NCBI GenBank assembly: GCA_000151295.1
Contig: GG745351.1
Coordinates: 71,721 to 93,198 of the forward strand
DNA from: Allomyces macrogynus ATCC 38327
Lineage: Eukaryota; Blastocladiomycota; Blastocladiomycetes; Blastocladiales; Blastocladiaceae
Direction: 5' to 3'
DNA: 21,478 nucleotides
Made by a program: the position numbers and the translations under genes. Within the stretch, counting starts at the first letter, position 1; each line of letters opens with the position of its first letter. The notes under the pieces are model-generated. The model searched no databases. It had not been told where the DNA came from and worked only from the letters and a program-made list of their open reading frames with translations. Positions 7,678 to 18,599 of the stretch are shown here, piece after piece.

Positions 7678-10600
7678 ATGAACGGGCCCGCGATCAATCT
7701 GGCGGCGGCCCTGCCCGTGCACCGCCGTATTGTCGACGCTGTCGTCAACCAAGCCGCGCACCAGCAGCCGCACGACGCGGACCACGCACAAGCTCGCCCA
7801 AACTCGTCGTCGACCGCTAGCTTGTCGCCGCACCGCGTCCCACTGCCCGGGAGCGCGCACCCATCCCCCTCCTCATCGCGCCGTGACCTCTCGAGCTCCA
7901 TGCGGTCGCGGTCATCAAGTCGTGTGTCGGTTCAAGAGACACTCGCCGTGCCCTCCTCCGTGCCCACGTCGATCCCGCGCGCGGATGGGGCTGGCGGGAG
8001 CGACGCGGCACTGAGTGAGTTTACGCACCGCCACCGTAACCGGTCGCTGCAGATGCACCCGGAACGCTCTTCGTCGGTCGGGGCGCCAAGTTCGCCCACG
8101 CACCTGTCGGCCACGGCGCCTTCGTCGCCCGACCGAACATCTGGAGGCTCGTTTCTCGGCAAGGAGCTCTTCATCGCGTCATCGCCCAACCTGACGGCAA
8201 CCGAGCCGAGCGGGACCATGGCCCACAACGAGCCGTCCGTCTCCACCACCACCAACGGCATCGACAACGACAACGGCAACATACGCGACCGGTCCGGGTA
8301 CATTTCGCTCATGGCGAGCACGGCGACCATTACGGCCAATGCCTCGCCTCCCAAGCCGGCAAGACTCGCGAGCACGTTTACCGACGCCAAGCAGCCGATT
8401 CTCGCCCCGCCGCCCTTGGACACGCGCAAGGAGCCGACGTTCCAGCAAAAGCTCGCCTTCTACCTTGACACGTCGCGCACCGGCCGTCTTCTCGAACTGT
8501 TTGACGCGATCCTGTCGCTTGCGCAGTGTGCACTCTACGTCTGGAACTCGACTTACGTGCGTCCTGCCGCTCCGCTCGGTGCGAGCAGCGCCAGCGCCAT
8601 GGGCGTGCAAGCCGCCGCCGACGAAACCAGTTTCGCCGGCGCCATGGCGCAGATGGGCCTCTTCTCGTCTTCCTCGTCGGGCGCCGCGGAGGAAGTGGCC
8701 ACAACGACCGCGATCCCGCTCCCGCGGCTCAACCTGGCGCTCGAACTGATTCTCGCATCGCTCCTTGTCATCGTCTTTGCCTTTCGGCTCTTTGTCGCAC
8801 CGATCCGGGCCAGTTTTCTCACGTCGACCTACGCGCTCCTGACGCTGCTGAGCTCAGTGCCCATCTACTTTGCCGCCCTCTTCCACGCGCACCTCGCGCA
8901 GAGCTACATGTCGGCGGGCAATCTCGTCTACCTGTACCCGGCGCGGTGGGCGCGATTGCACGCGACCATCGACATGGTGTTCATGCCCGTGCAGGACCCG
9001 CTGTTCCGCATTTCGGCGATTGCGCGCAAAGTCATTTCCGTGACGTGCGCGATTTTGTTTACGCTCTTGACGGTCGCCGCGTTCATTCATATTACGCTGT
9101 ATCGCGAGGCGAAGCCGGGCGCGCCGGCGCCGTCGTTTATGGACGTGTTCTACTTTGTACGTTCGTTTTCTCGTCTCGGAGCGGCTTGGATGGAGCACTC
9201 ACTTCTTGGGATGGTGGATAGACGATCATGTCGTCAACGTCGGGCCAAAACGCGACGATTCAAGCCGACTCTTGGCTCACGCGCGCGCTGCTGTTGTGCA
9301 TTATGATTGCTGGTACGTTGGGACTTTGCCCAAACGCACCACTTCGTCCAACCATCTCACCGCGCTCCTTCTTGCAGGTGCCTTCTACATCCCGACCAAT
9401 TTGTCGGAGCTGCTCGCCATGGTGCGCAGCCGGTCTAAATTCAACAAGCCGCACCTGTCGACTGCGAGCCAGTCGCACGTGCTCGTGACCGGCACGTTCG
9501 ACGGCCACTCGATTCTCGAATTCCTGCGCGAGTTCTTTTGCCCGGACCACGGCCCGTCGACCGTCACCACGCGCGTCGTCATGCTCAACCCGAACGAACC
9601 ATCGGAGGAACTCGTTGCCGTCCTGCACGACCCGGCATATACCTCGCGCGTCACGTACGTTCTCGGCACACCGACCTCGTTCCGCTCACTCGACCGCGCC
9701 GCGGCTCGATCGGCCAAAGCCGTATTTGTCCTGACCGCCAAGGACTCGTCGGCGGCAATGGCCGAGGACGCCGAGACCGTAATGCGCGCGCTGGCCATCA
9801 AAAAGTACCACTCGCCCCTGCGCGTGTTTGTCGAGTCGATGCTCCCCGAGAACCAGGCGCAGTTCTACTATCTGGCCGACCAGATTCTGTGCATCGAGGA
9901 GTTGACCATGGGCATTCTCGCACAGGCCGTGCGCGTGCCTGGGTTCCCGACGCTGATTGCGCTCCTGTCGTCGTCAATGACCGACGAGTCGCGGCGCGTG
10001 CTCGTGCAATTGGCGGAAAAGCAGGGGTTGAAGTGGATCAAACCGTATATTCGCGGGGCGAGGTACGCTCGCGCACTTTATAACGCGTTCACTGTCGCTT
10101 GCTCTGCCGGGCCTGACCAGTTTCCCACAGCCAAGAAATGTACGCGTGTCACTTCCCGCGCGCGCTCGTCGGGATGGCATTCAAGGACGTGTCGCGCGTC
10201 CTGTTTGGCCGGTTCGGTGCGTGTTTGATTGGGCTCAGCGCCAACGCGATGCGCGACGACTTGCCGACGTCGCAGCAGTTCCATATCGTGCTGAACCCGG
10301 CCGAATATGTGCTGACCGGGTGCGAGATTGGTTTCTTGATCGCTTCCGAGTCGGAGGTCGTCGATGAGATTATGAAGTTTACGGGCGAGGCCAAGGAGGA
10401 CGACGGCGACGCGAGTGATTCGGATAGCGATGAGGATGGGGAGGATGGTGCTGAGGAGGAGGAGGAGGTGGACGAGGGCAAGCCGCTGCTCAAGAAACTC
10501 GCGCCCGGCGATGATCACGACGATGATTTGATCACGGCGCCGCGCGTGACGGTTGACGTGCAGGACGTGGACCCGACGCCGCACACGAGCGTGAGCAACA

Positions 10601-11726
10601 TGGCGCGCATGAAACTCTTGACCTCGTCGCAAGTGAGTCTTGGCCCGCGAACCTGGTCCGAGTGCGATGGGCTCGACGCGACCGACACCGAACTCGACGC
10701 CGAATTCGACCGCCCACGCCGGATGGAGGGCCTCGGCACCGGCGCACTCTTGCACACGGCGGGCGACCGGGTCGTCGTTGACGACACGTCCAATTTTGAC
10801 CTGTCCGCGCTCGACCCAACCATCGAGGACCACATTATTCTCTGCGACACTAACCCGGACACTTCGCTCGGCGCCCTGTTCGACCTGTTCCTGCACCCAT
10901 TGCGCGACCCGCTGATTGCCGACCCGGTGCCCGTCGTGATCCTGTCGCTCGCTGACGCGCCGCCCGCACTGGCCCGGTTCCAGGACGTGTTCCACGTGCA
11001 CGGTAATCCGCTGAGACGGCAGGATTTGCTCCGGGCTGGGATCGATCGCGCGCGGAAATTGGTAATCTTGTCGTCAGCGGGGGCCAAGCCGGGGTCGGAT
11101 CCACGCAGTGCGGATGCCGGGTCGATTTTGTGCGCCTTGAATGCCGAGAGCGCCGAGTTGCGCCGCCCGTTTGTCGTCGTGCAGCTGCACAAGGAGAATT
11201 TCAAGTTTATTGGGCAGACCGAGGTGCTGCACGGCGTGCAGGACCCGTCGGGTACGTGCTTTTGTTTGCTGACTCGTTTCGCAGGTACGCAGGCTGACGT
11301 GCGCCCCTCGATCCATACGTAGCGCAATGCATCCTGCGCCCCTCGTTCATGGCCGGCCACGTCTTCTCGGCTTCGCTCCTCGACGGCCTGCTCGCGCAAA
11401 CCTACTACTCGGGCCACGTTTTGTCTGTCATTAAGCGGCTTATCTTCACCGGGCGCAAATCCCTCGTCGAGAAATTGCGCGCGCACGGGTCGTTGCCGGC
11501 ACAGCACACATGCGTGCACTCGCTGCCGGTTCCGTCGCGGTTGATCGGCCGCAGCTACCGCGACTTGTACTCGCACTTGGCGCACCAAGGCATGGTCCCG
11601 CTCGGACTGTACAGGAAGGTCGCTGCCGACAAGGGGCCGCTGTGCATGACGATTATCAACCCGCGGCCCAAGATGGTGGTCAAGGGGGAGGATATGGTGC
11701 TGGTGTTGACGAATGAGGCGATGTGA
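7678..11726 (+). CDS. Slo/BK-like cation channel with two RCK domains and altered selectivity filter
   Basis: Exons 7678-9156, 9222-9312, 9378-10062, 10131-11251 and 11323-11726 give 3780 nt, or 1259 residues; introns are 65, 65, 68 and 71 nt. Residues 1-265 are a Ser/Pro-rich cytosolic tail. Helices S1 (about 271-290), S2 (351-373), S3 (380-402), a weakly basic S4 (416-432) and S5 (453-475) follow. The pore loop (MDVFYFTIMSST) leads into S6 (511-536). RCK1 starts near 556 and contains ICIEELTMGILAQ-like and SQEMYACHFPRALVG segments that match Slo. An acidic linker (about 841-868) precedes RCK2 (about 984-1250). The filter position, residues 499-504, reads TSGQNA, not TVGYGD, so K+ selectivity is doubtful. 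No calcium-bowl Asp run is visible. The start is the only in-frame ATG before the membrane domain. It should lie in the plasma membrane or an organelle membrane as a tetramer. Confidence 0.9.
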
Positions 11727-12474
11727 GCGCCCGCACTGGATGGATTTTGGGGGAGACTTTGATGGGAGGATGGAGGGTGGGACTTTACATGAATAGCAAT
11801 TGATAGTCGGCTTTTGCTTCATGTTTTCCAGGTGCTTGTTTGTGGCAGCTCGCGATTCCAGCTGGATCGTCTTGGTCGCAGCTCCACGGCCCAAACAAAC
11901 GCCCATGCGTCGTGGCATTCGTGCGCATGGCATCGATGTGACCATTGGCGACGTTGTCCACCAGAAAGCATGCTTTCTTAGTCGCATGGGCAGTCTCCAA
12001 ATTGGCCAAATCTATCGCCCAGTTGGCCACAACACCGAGCGGCAGGCCCTCGTTGACCACACCACAAAATATGAGCCTGCGACAACCTTGTCTACGATGT
12101 GCACAGTGTGCACGCAGATCCTGATCGAATCAAGTCGCTGGCGCTGATCACGCTGGGGATGAACAAGGATGATTGCTTCCTCCTTTCAGAAGCGTTCGGT
12201 ATCGAAAGGTTCGCAGGCAGCTTCAGTCCTCTGCTTGTTCCTTCTCTCCCCAGGCCCCTTGACCAACGCCACACTCCGACTTGTCACAATCGACTCCTTT
12301 TCGACTCGATGCCAGCGCAAGTTACGAAAAAGCGATACGATTGCCAAAGACGGAGGAGGTTTCCAAGCGACCGCCCGAGTGCTAGATAGCATTGCCCGCC
12401 GCGACCTTGACGATGCAGCGCACTCTCTTTGCGAATCGAAATCGACGCTACTTGGGGCACTCGCACCGGCGATC
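11727..12474. other. Intergenic region with less GC-rich sequence
   Basis: It separates the channel stop from the transporter ATG. A minus-strand frame at 11785-12060 is open for 91 codons (with CFLVDNVANGHIDAM), but I cannot place it in a family. On plus, the transporter frame is open back to an ATG at 12169, so a longer N-terminus is possible. No RNA gene seen. Confidence 0.45.
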
Positions 12475-15400
12475 ATGGACGCCATTCCCATGCCGGTCGT
12501 GCTGCAAATCCAGCTGGCGCCGGTCGACGTCAATCTGGCAGCCGGGGCGGACATGGACGTGGACTTCAGCTCGCCGTCGACGCTGTTGATGCCCTGGTGG
12601 ATGGCTCACGCGACCTGGGAATGCGTGGCCTGGGGTTGGTTTGCACTCGTGTTGCTCGGTGCTGCAGTACAGCGCTATTGGACGGCCCGTATGCCCGCAG
12701 CAGAGGCCCGCCGTCATGCTCGCGGTTATGTTCCCGTCGATACGGCGCCAAACGGCGACATTGACGGTCGCCGTAACGATTTTGTCGAAAACAACTGCGA
12801 CGAGGTCGACTTGGCGTTGCAGGACCATTACACCCCGCGCATGTGGACGCTCGAGTACTCGCTCATCGAACGCATCGCGGGTGCTGTTCAAATGGTTGCC
12901 ATGATCGCCTACACGGCGTGGCGCGCATTGTACTGTGTCCCTATCGCGCTTCCGGCGCTGGATTCGCTCATCGGCGGGCCAGCGAATGGCGTCGACGCTG
13001 TCGTTTGGGTGCGTTTGTGCAAAGTTGCCCTCCAGCGAGTTATTCGACAAGCTGACCCATGACCACGACCTCGATTTCTACGCACCGTAGGCCACTGCGA
13101 CGCTCGTTTGCTGCATCGACAATTTTCCACGTCTCCCCGCGACCGTCGAGCTCCCGACCCCGCGTCCCGCCGCGATTACGCGTGGCCTGGCGCTCGGCGG
13201 GTTCCTGCTCCTGTCGCTGCACGCCGCCGCGTTCCAGCTCTTCGAGGATCTCGATTCGGGTTCCAATTGCCGTACTGACGGCACGCACGTCGCGCTACTC
13301 GTGCTCTTGCTGGTCCTGCACGGCGTCGCGCGCCGCACGTCGATGGTCGATCTCCCAGAGATGCGCGAGCGCGGCAACGTCGCGTCGTTGTGGGAGTTGC
13401 TCACGTTCCGCTGGATGTGGCCAACGATTCGGCGTGCTCTCACGTCGGACCGGCTCGAGATCGCGGACTGTGCAGACGTGCACTGGGCCGATAGCCCGAC
13501 CAAAATCTACCGCCGGTTCCTGGAAACGCGGTACGGATCGCTCAAGCTGGACGTTCTGCATCTCCTCCACTCACACAGTTCCACTATTCCAGTGCTCTCG
13601 GCCATAGTTTGGCCGCGTCCATGTTCCGCACCTGCCGCGGCCGGTTTCTGTGGTCGTCCATGCTCAGCCTGTTCTATTTTTGCTCCGAGCTCCTCTCGCC
13701 GGCCATTGTCAACCTGCTCCTGCAGTTTCTGCAGCGCCGCGCCGCCATGGCCGAGACCGACGGTGTGCTTAACGACCGGCCCTCGCTGGGCTTTGGGTAC
13801 CTGCTGTGCGCGGCCCTTTTCTCAGCCTCGGTCCTGCGAATGGAGCTCGAGTGCCATGCGACCTACCAGGGCCGCCGTGCCGGCTGGCGCGTCATGACGC
13901 TGATTGGCATGGTCGTGCCGACGACGCTTCTGGCCTCGACGCAGCCCGCGACGCAGGTCGCCAACGCGGTCAACCTCATTGCCGCCGACACACGGCGCAT
14001 CGGCCAGATTATTGGCACTGCACCCATGCAGGCTCTGCTCGTTGTGCGGGTCCTCCTCGCGCTCGCGTTCCTCGTCGCGGTCATGGGCTGGTTACCGGTT
14101 CTCGCCGGGTGCACAGTCTTGCTCGCGACGGTGCCGTGCAACTTGTGGCTCGCGGCACAGATCAAAAAGACGCAAAAGGACGCGGTCAAGGCGACCGACC
14201 AACGACTCGCCGTCGTCGCGCAAGTGCTCGAGGCGATTCGGCTCGTCAAGGTCCAAGTCTGGGAGTCGCTCATGCAGGGTAAAATTGACGCGCTGCGCGT
14301 GCACGAGCTCGCGCTGATTGTGCGTTCAATGGTGTGGACATCGACGCTCGCCGTGCTCGCGAGCAACACGCCCGCGGCCGTGACCATTGTCGCGTTCTTT
14401 GTGCGTGCTTGGCAGACCAGTTTGCCGCCCATGACGCCGGCCGACGTGTTCACGGCGCTCTACCTGTTCTACATGCTCGACTGGCCGATGCGGTTTATTC
14501 CCGAAATGTATGGTCGCGTATTTGTGACGGGCCGGATCGCTTGGAACCGGATTCGCGATTTCGTGGAAGAGTCAATGGCGGCGTCGGCCAAGCTCGCGCC
14601 CGAGCAGGTTGTGACCGAGACGGAGGAGTTTGGCTTGGGGGAGGCCGTGCTCGTGCGGTCGCCCATTTTTAAGTTGAGCGTCTCGACCATGTTCCCGCGC
14701 GGCCAGCTGTCGGTGATTTTGGGCCCCATGGGCGCGGGCAAGACGAGCTTGCTGATGGGGCTGCTTGGCGGTACGCGGAGTGGGCTTCTTGGACGGTTGC
14801 GCTCTCCAGTTAGCTAACGCACCACCGACGTTAATGTAGAGCTTCCGATCGAGTCGGGCCGTCTGCATCGCCCAGCCGGCTGGTCGGCGGCGTTGGTAGA
14901 GCAGACGGGTATGACACTGAGTCTTTCATGCAAAGCCGTTGCTTTGACACTCGCTGACTCTCTCAATCCCACCCAGTATTCATCCTCAACGCGTCGTTCC
15001 GCGATAATGTGACTTTTGGCTGCCCGTACGACTCGGCGCGGTTCGCCCGCGTCATGGCCGACTGCGCGCTGACTCAAGACCTCGCGACGCTCGCTGACGG
15101 CGACTTGACTCTGATCGGTGATCGTGGCGTGAACCTGAGCGGCGGTCAACGTCAACGACTCGCGCTCGCGCGCGCCCTCTACGCCGATACCGACATCATT
15201 CTCGCCGACGACGTTCTCTCAGCGGTCGACGCTGTCACCGCCTCGCACCTCTACCACCGCGCGCTCGTCCCCGCCGCGCACAAGTACGGCAAGACGGTCG
15301 TGCTCGTGTCGCACGCTGTGAGTCTGGCGCTGTCGAGCGCCGACCATGTCGTGGTTCTGGACGCGGGGGTCTCGACGTATGCGGGCCCGGCGGCGGCCCT

Positions 15401-17593
15401 CGCGGCTGAGCAGGTGCGGCAGTGGGATGCGCAGTGGCACGAGACGGCGAACGCGGAGCCCGAACCACCAGTGACACGAAATGATGGGCCCATGCGCGCT
15501 GAAGAGTTCCGGTCGACGGGCGCGGTTCAATGGGCGCTTTACCTACGGTACCTGCGCGCGTTTGGCATGCCGCTCGCCGTCGGTGCCCTCGCGGCTGTTA
15601 CCGCATACCAGTGGCTCGCGGTTCGCGCCGACTTGTACTTGAAGGACTGGGCCGCCGGTGCATCCGTCACGGCTCTTGTTTTCTTTGCCGTCCTCCGTGG
15701 GACGGGCGTGCTCGTGCAGGCCACCCAGTTGGTCGTGCAATACCTCGGCTCGTACCGCGCGTCGCATCGGCTGCATCACGAGCTCATCGCGCACGTTTTG
15801 GCGCTGCCGATCTGGTGGTTTGACGCCAATCCGCAGGGCCGCATTTTGACACGGTTTTCCAAGGACTTTGCCGATCTCGACTCGAGCTTGGTCACGGACT
15901 TTGTCGCCTTTGCGCGCGAAGTCATGGCGAGCGTGGCCGCGATTTCGGCCATTTTGATCGCAGCACCTGTCGTTCTGGTGCTTGCGTTCCCGGCATTTCT
16001 CGGCCTGGCGTGGGTGGGCAAGTGTTATTTGCGCACGGCGCGGGACACGCGGCGCATGGCGAGCACGGCATTTGCGCCCGTGGTTCAGGCGACTCAGGAG
16101 TTTCAAATGTACACACCATGCACCATCGTATTGTCGCTCACGATTTGGCGATGTGCAGAGGCACTGACCACACTACCACTATTTTTACCTAGGGGCGGCG
16201 CGTGCATTCGCGCCTTCGACTGCACCAACGTCTTCACTGCGCAGCTCACGCACACCATGACGCAGTCGCTGATCCCAATGATCAACAACTTGGCAGCGAA
16301 CCGTTGGTTCTATGTCTATTGCGACACGGCGTCGGCACTCTTTCTCTTCACGCTCGCGCTCGGATTCCTGGTCCTGCCCGTCGTCCAAAGTGGACCGCCC
16401 ATGGACGCAGCCTGGGCAGGGTTCGCGCTCAACTACGCGCTGCTCTTGCTGGATTCGATCCGGTTCAGCGTGCAGTTTTATGGAACCGTCGAGATTGAAA
16501 TGAACTGCGTCGAACGGATCGGTGAGTACTTAGCGCTCCCGACCGAGGAGGACCCGGAGCGTCGCGATGTGGGTGAGGTGCCGGGGTGGCCGACGGCGGG
16601 GCCGTTGGTTGTGGAGAATTTGAGCGCGGGGTACAAGCGGCGCGGCGACGAGGAGAGTGGGGACGTCGAGTGGGTCCTCAAGAGCGTGTCGATGACGGTG
16701 CCGGCTGGCGCGCGGGTTGCGATCATGGGACGCACGGGGAGTGGGGTACGTACCTTTTCATGGTTCTTGATCGCAGGATTTCATGACTGAGTACGAGTGA
16801 GCACGGTAGAAATCGAGTTTGGTCGGTGCCCTCATGCGCATGCTGCCGTACCAGTCGGGTAAGATCGAACTCGACGGTGTGCCTGTCACGGAGCTGAGCC
16901 TCCAGTACCTGCGGTTGCAGTGGGGTTTTGTGAACCAAGGTGCGCGCTCCTTGATTCTTGCTGCTATCTCGGCTCAATGCCTGACGCAAATGACTCTGCA
17001 GAAAACTACCTGCTCAAGGGCACGCTGCGCGATAACCTCGACCCGACGGGCACGCGCGCCGACGCTGACTTGCACGCGCTTCTGGACCCGTTCCGCGCGC
17101 AGATGCCATTCGGCCTCGACCACCCGCTCGATTCGCTAACGGACCTGTCCAAGGGCCAGGCGCAGTTGATTGGGCTCCTGCGGTCGCTCGTGGCGGCGCA
17201 CGCCAAAGCATGCGCGCATGTTCCTTTGGTCCGTTTTCGTCTTCTTCCCCATTCATTCGCTCACCCGAGCTGACGCACGTTTGATTTCATCAGCGACGAG
17301 CCACGTCGGCAGCCGACGCGTACACCGACCGCCAGTTCTGGTCGGTCTTCCGCGAAACCACGGGCCAGGACACGACGGTGCTCATGATTGCGCACCGTGT
17401 GCGGTCGCTCGTCGATCTCGGGTGCGACTTGGCCATTGTCATGGACAGCGGACGCGTCGTTGAAATGGGTCACCCAAACGTGCTGTTGCAGGACGCTGAC
17501 GGGTGGCTCACGCGCCTCGTGCGTGAAGCGGGTGGGACTGACGCAAAGGAAGTGTGCGGGCATTATGGCGCGACGAACGGGCTGGTGGAGTGA
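12475..17593 (+). CDS. ABCC-type (MRP/YCF1-like) full ABC transporter with TMD0
   Basis: Exons 12475-13008, 13091-13530, 13593-14770, 14840-14908, 14977-16108, 16193-16745, 16810-16939, 17002-17228 and 17294-17593 give 1520 residues; all phases agree. Five N-terminal helices (TMD0; first at about 47-66) precede the linker with SLWELLTFRWMWP, typical of long MRPs that export glutathione or other conjugates, often into the vacuole. TMD1 is followed by NBD1: Walker A GPMGAGKTS (Lys708), LSGGQ (794-798) and Walker B IILADD (818-819, the usual ABCC Asp for Glu). TMD2 follows, then NBD2: Walker A GRTGSGKSS (Lys1303, split by an intron), LSKGQ (1394-1398) and switch His1455. Walker B of NBD2 reads VPLRRATSAAD, lacking Asp-Glu. 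The acceptor before exon 3 could be either of two AGs. An upstream in-frame ATG at 12169 would add 102 residues; I prefer 12475, which begins just before TMD0. Confidence 0.93.
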
Positions 17594-17950
17594 AGATTCG
17601 TTGGTAGACGGACGACGGGTGATGAGTTTGGGGGATGATACGCGTCGGTGTTGCAGATGCAGATGATATTCACATTTCCAGTACACATCAAAACAGAACC
17701 GAGTTGTTTGCTTTCGTTTGTTCAACTGGCATCTAGCATTGATGTCGTCTTTGGCCCCACTCCCCACAGCGACTCTGGTTCCCTTGCCCAGGTCTCCAAC
17801 CAGCTGACAAACTTTCTCGGGCTATGGGAAAACAGTTGTGGAAATCATGTTGATGGTGTTTCCAAAGATGAAAGAGGCGCTGCACGTCATGGCGGACCGA
17901 TCTGAGGACGGCCATGTCGATCGGCGGCAACGACGGATTCTCGACGAGCG

Positions 17951-18463
17951 TCACGAGCGTCGCGTCGAGCGCAACCCTGTGCCCAGCGCCGTCATGAACG
18001 CAAAGTAACGCGACTCGCCGTTGCACAAAAGGACACTATGCAACGAACGATTCAAAAAGTGCGTGAAAAACGATCAGCGCCAGTACCAACCATATCATTC
18101 CCCACTTGCCACTCTTGCCATGACCAGTATAAAATACAAAAATAGAAAAATTTCAACGCACAAGTCCTTGGCCTCGTTGTCGTCATCGCGCAGCTTCTCG
18201 TGGAACGAGACGAGCAGCACCAAGTGGGCGAGTAGCAAGTCGCGCGACACGACCTCCTGCGTCTGCTTGCCAATCACGTCGAGAAGCTTGGCGAAAGCGT
18301 CTTGTTCGACCTTCTTTTTGCTGCCCGTCCGGAACCCAGCAGCATGCACGGCCATCGCGTTCTCTTGGGCGTCGGTATTGCATCGACATTCGCAACAACA
18401 GAGTCCGACCAGGATGGCCGGGTCCACGGTGGTTGGTGAAAGAATGACGGCGGAAATGACAAT
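17951..18463 (-). CDS. Unrecognised protein fragment, two exons, start unresolved
   Basis: I do not recognise the product. Exon 18463-18162 begins after a CCCAG acceptor and reads IVISAVILSPTTVDPAILVG; further on it holds KKKVEQDAFAKLLDVIG and DLLLAHLVLLVSFHEKLRDD, a helical, coding-like sequence in the GC-rich codon style of the other genes. A GTGCGT donor follows, then an intron rich in A and T (126 nt, acceptor GCATAG at 18036). A last exon 18035-17951 ends NGESRYFAFMTALG plus a short basic tail. The phases match (2). No first exon with an ATG could be tied in; a TATTAAAT at 18574-18567 may be its TATA box. The alternative is a truncated gene beside the retroelement. A second open frame (17733-18026) overlaps the last exon and may be the true continuation. 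Confidence 0.4.
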
Positions 18464-18566
18464 CTGGGCGTCCGTGGATGGGAGCGGATGGTTGAGGCCG
18501 GGTCGGGTGGGTCGGGTGGGTCAGCAGTGGTGCTTAGACTGTGCATGATGGTGTGGGCGATGCTGC

Positions 18567-18574
18567 ATTTAATA
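18567..18574 (-). promoter_or_regulatory. Possible TATA element TATTAAAT
   Basis: On the minus strand TATTAAAT lies about 110 nt ahead of the first exon of the unrecognised minus-strand gene and 20-25 nt before an ATG at 18546. Position is the only support. Confidence 0.3.
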
Positions 18575-18599
18575 CCCCAGCAAGGATGCCTGCTCACCA

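Noticed and set aside
14771..14839. End of the ABC transporter at the stop near 14817
   Set aside because: The stop lies in a 69-nt intron with a CTAAC branch site; splicing to 14840 continues NBD1 through LSGGQ.
17281..17310. A hidden Asp-Glu Walker B in the frame FDFISDE before 17301
   Set aside because: That frame is closed by a TGA just upstream, has no usable acceptor, and would shift the rest of exon 9 out of frame.
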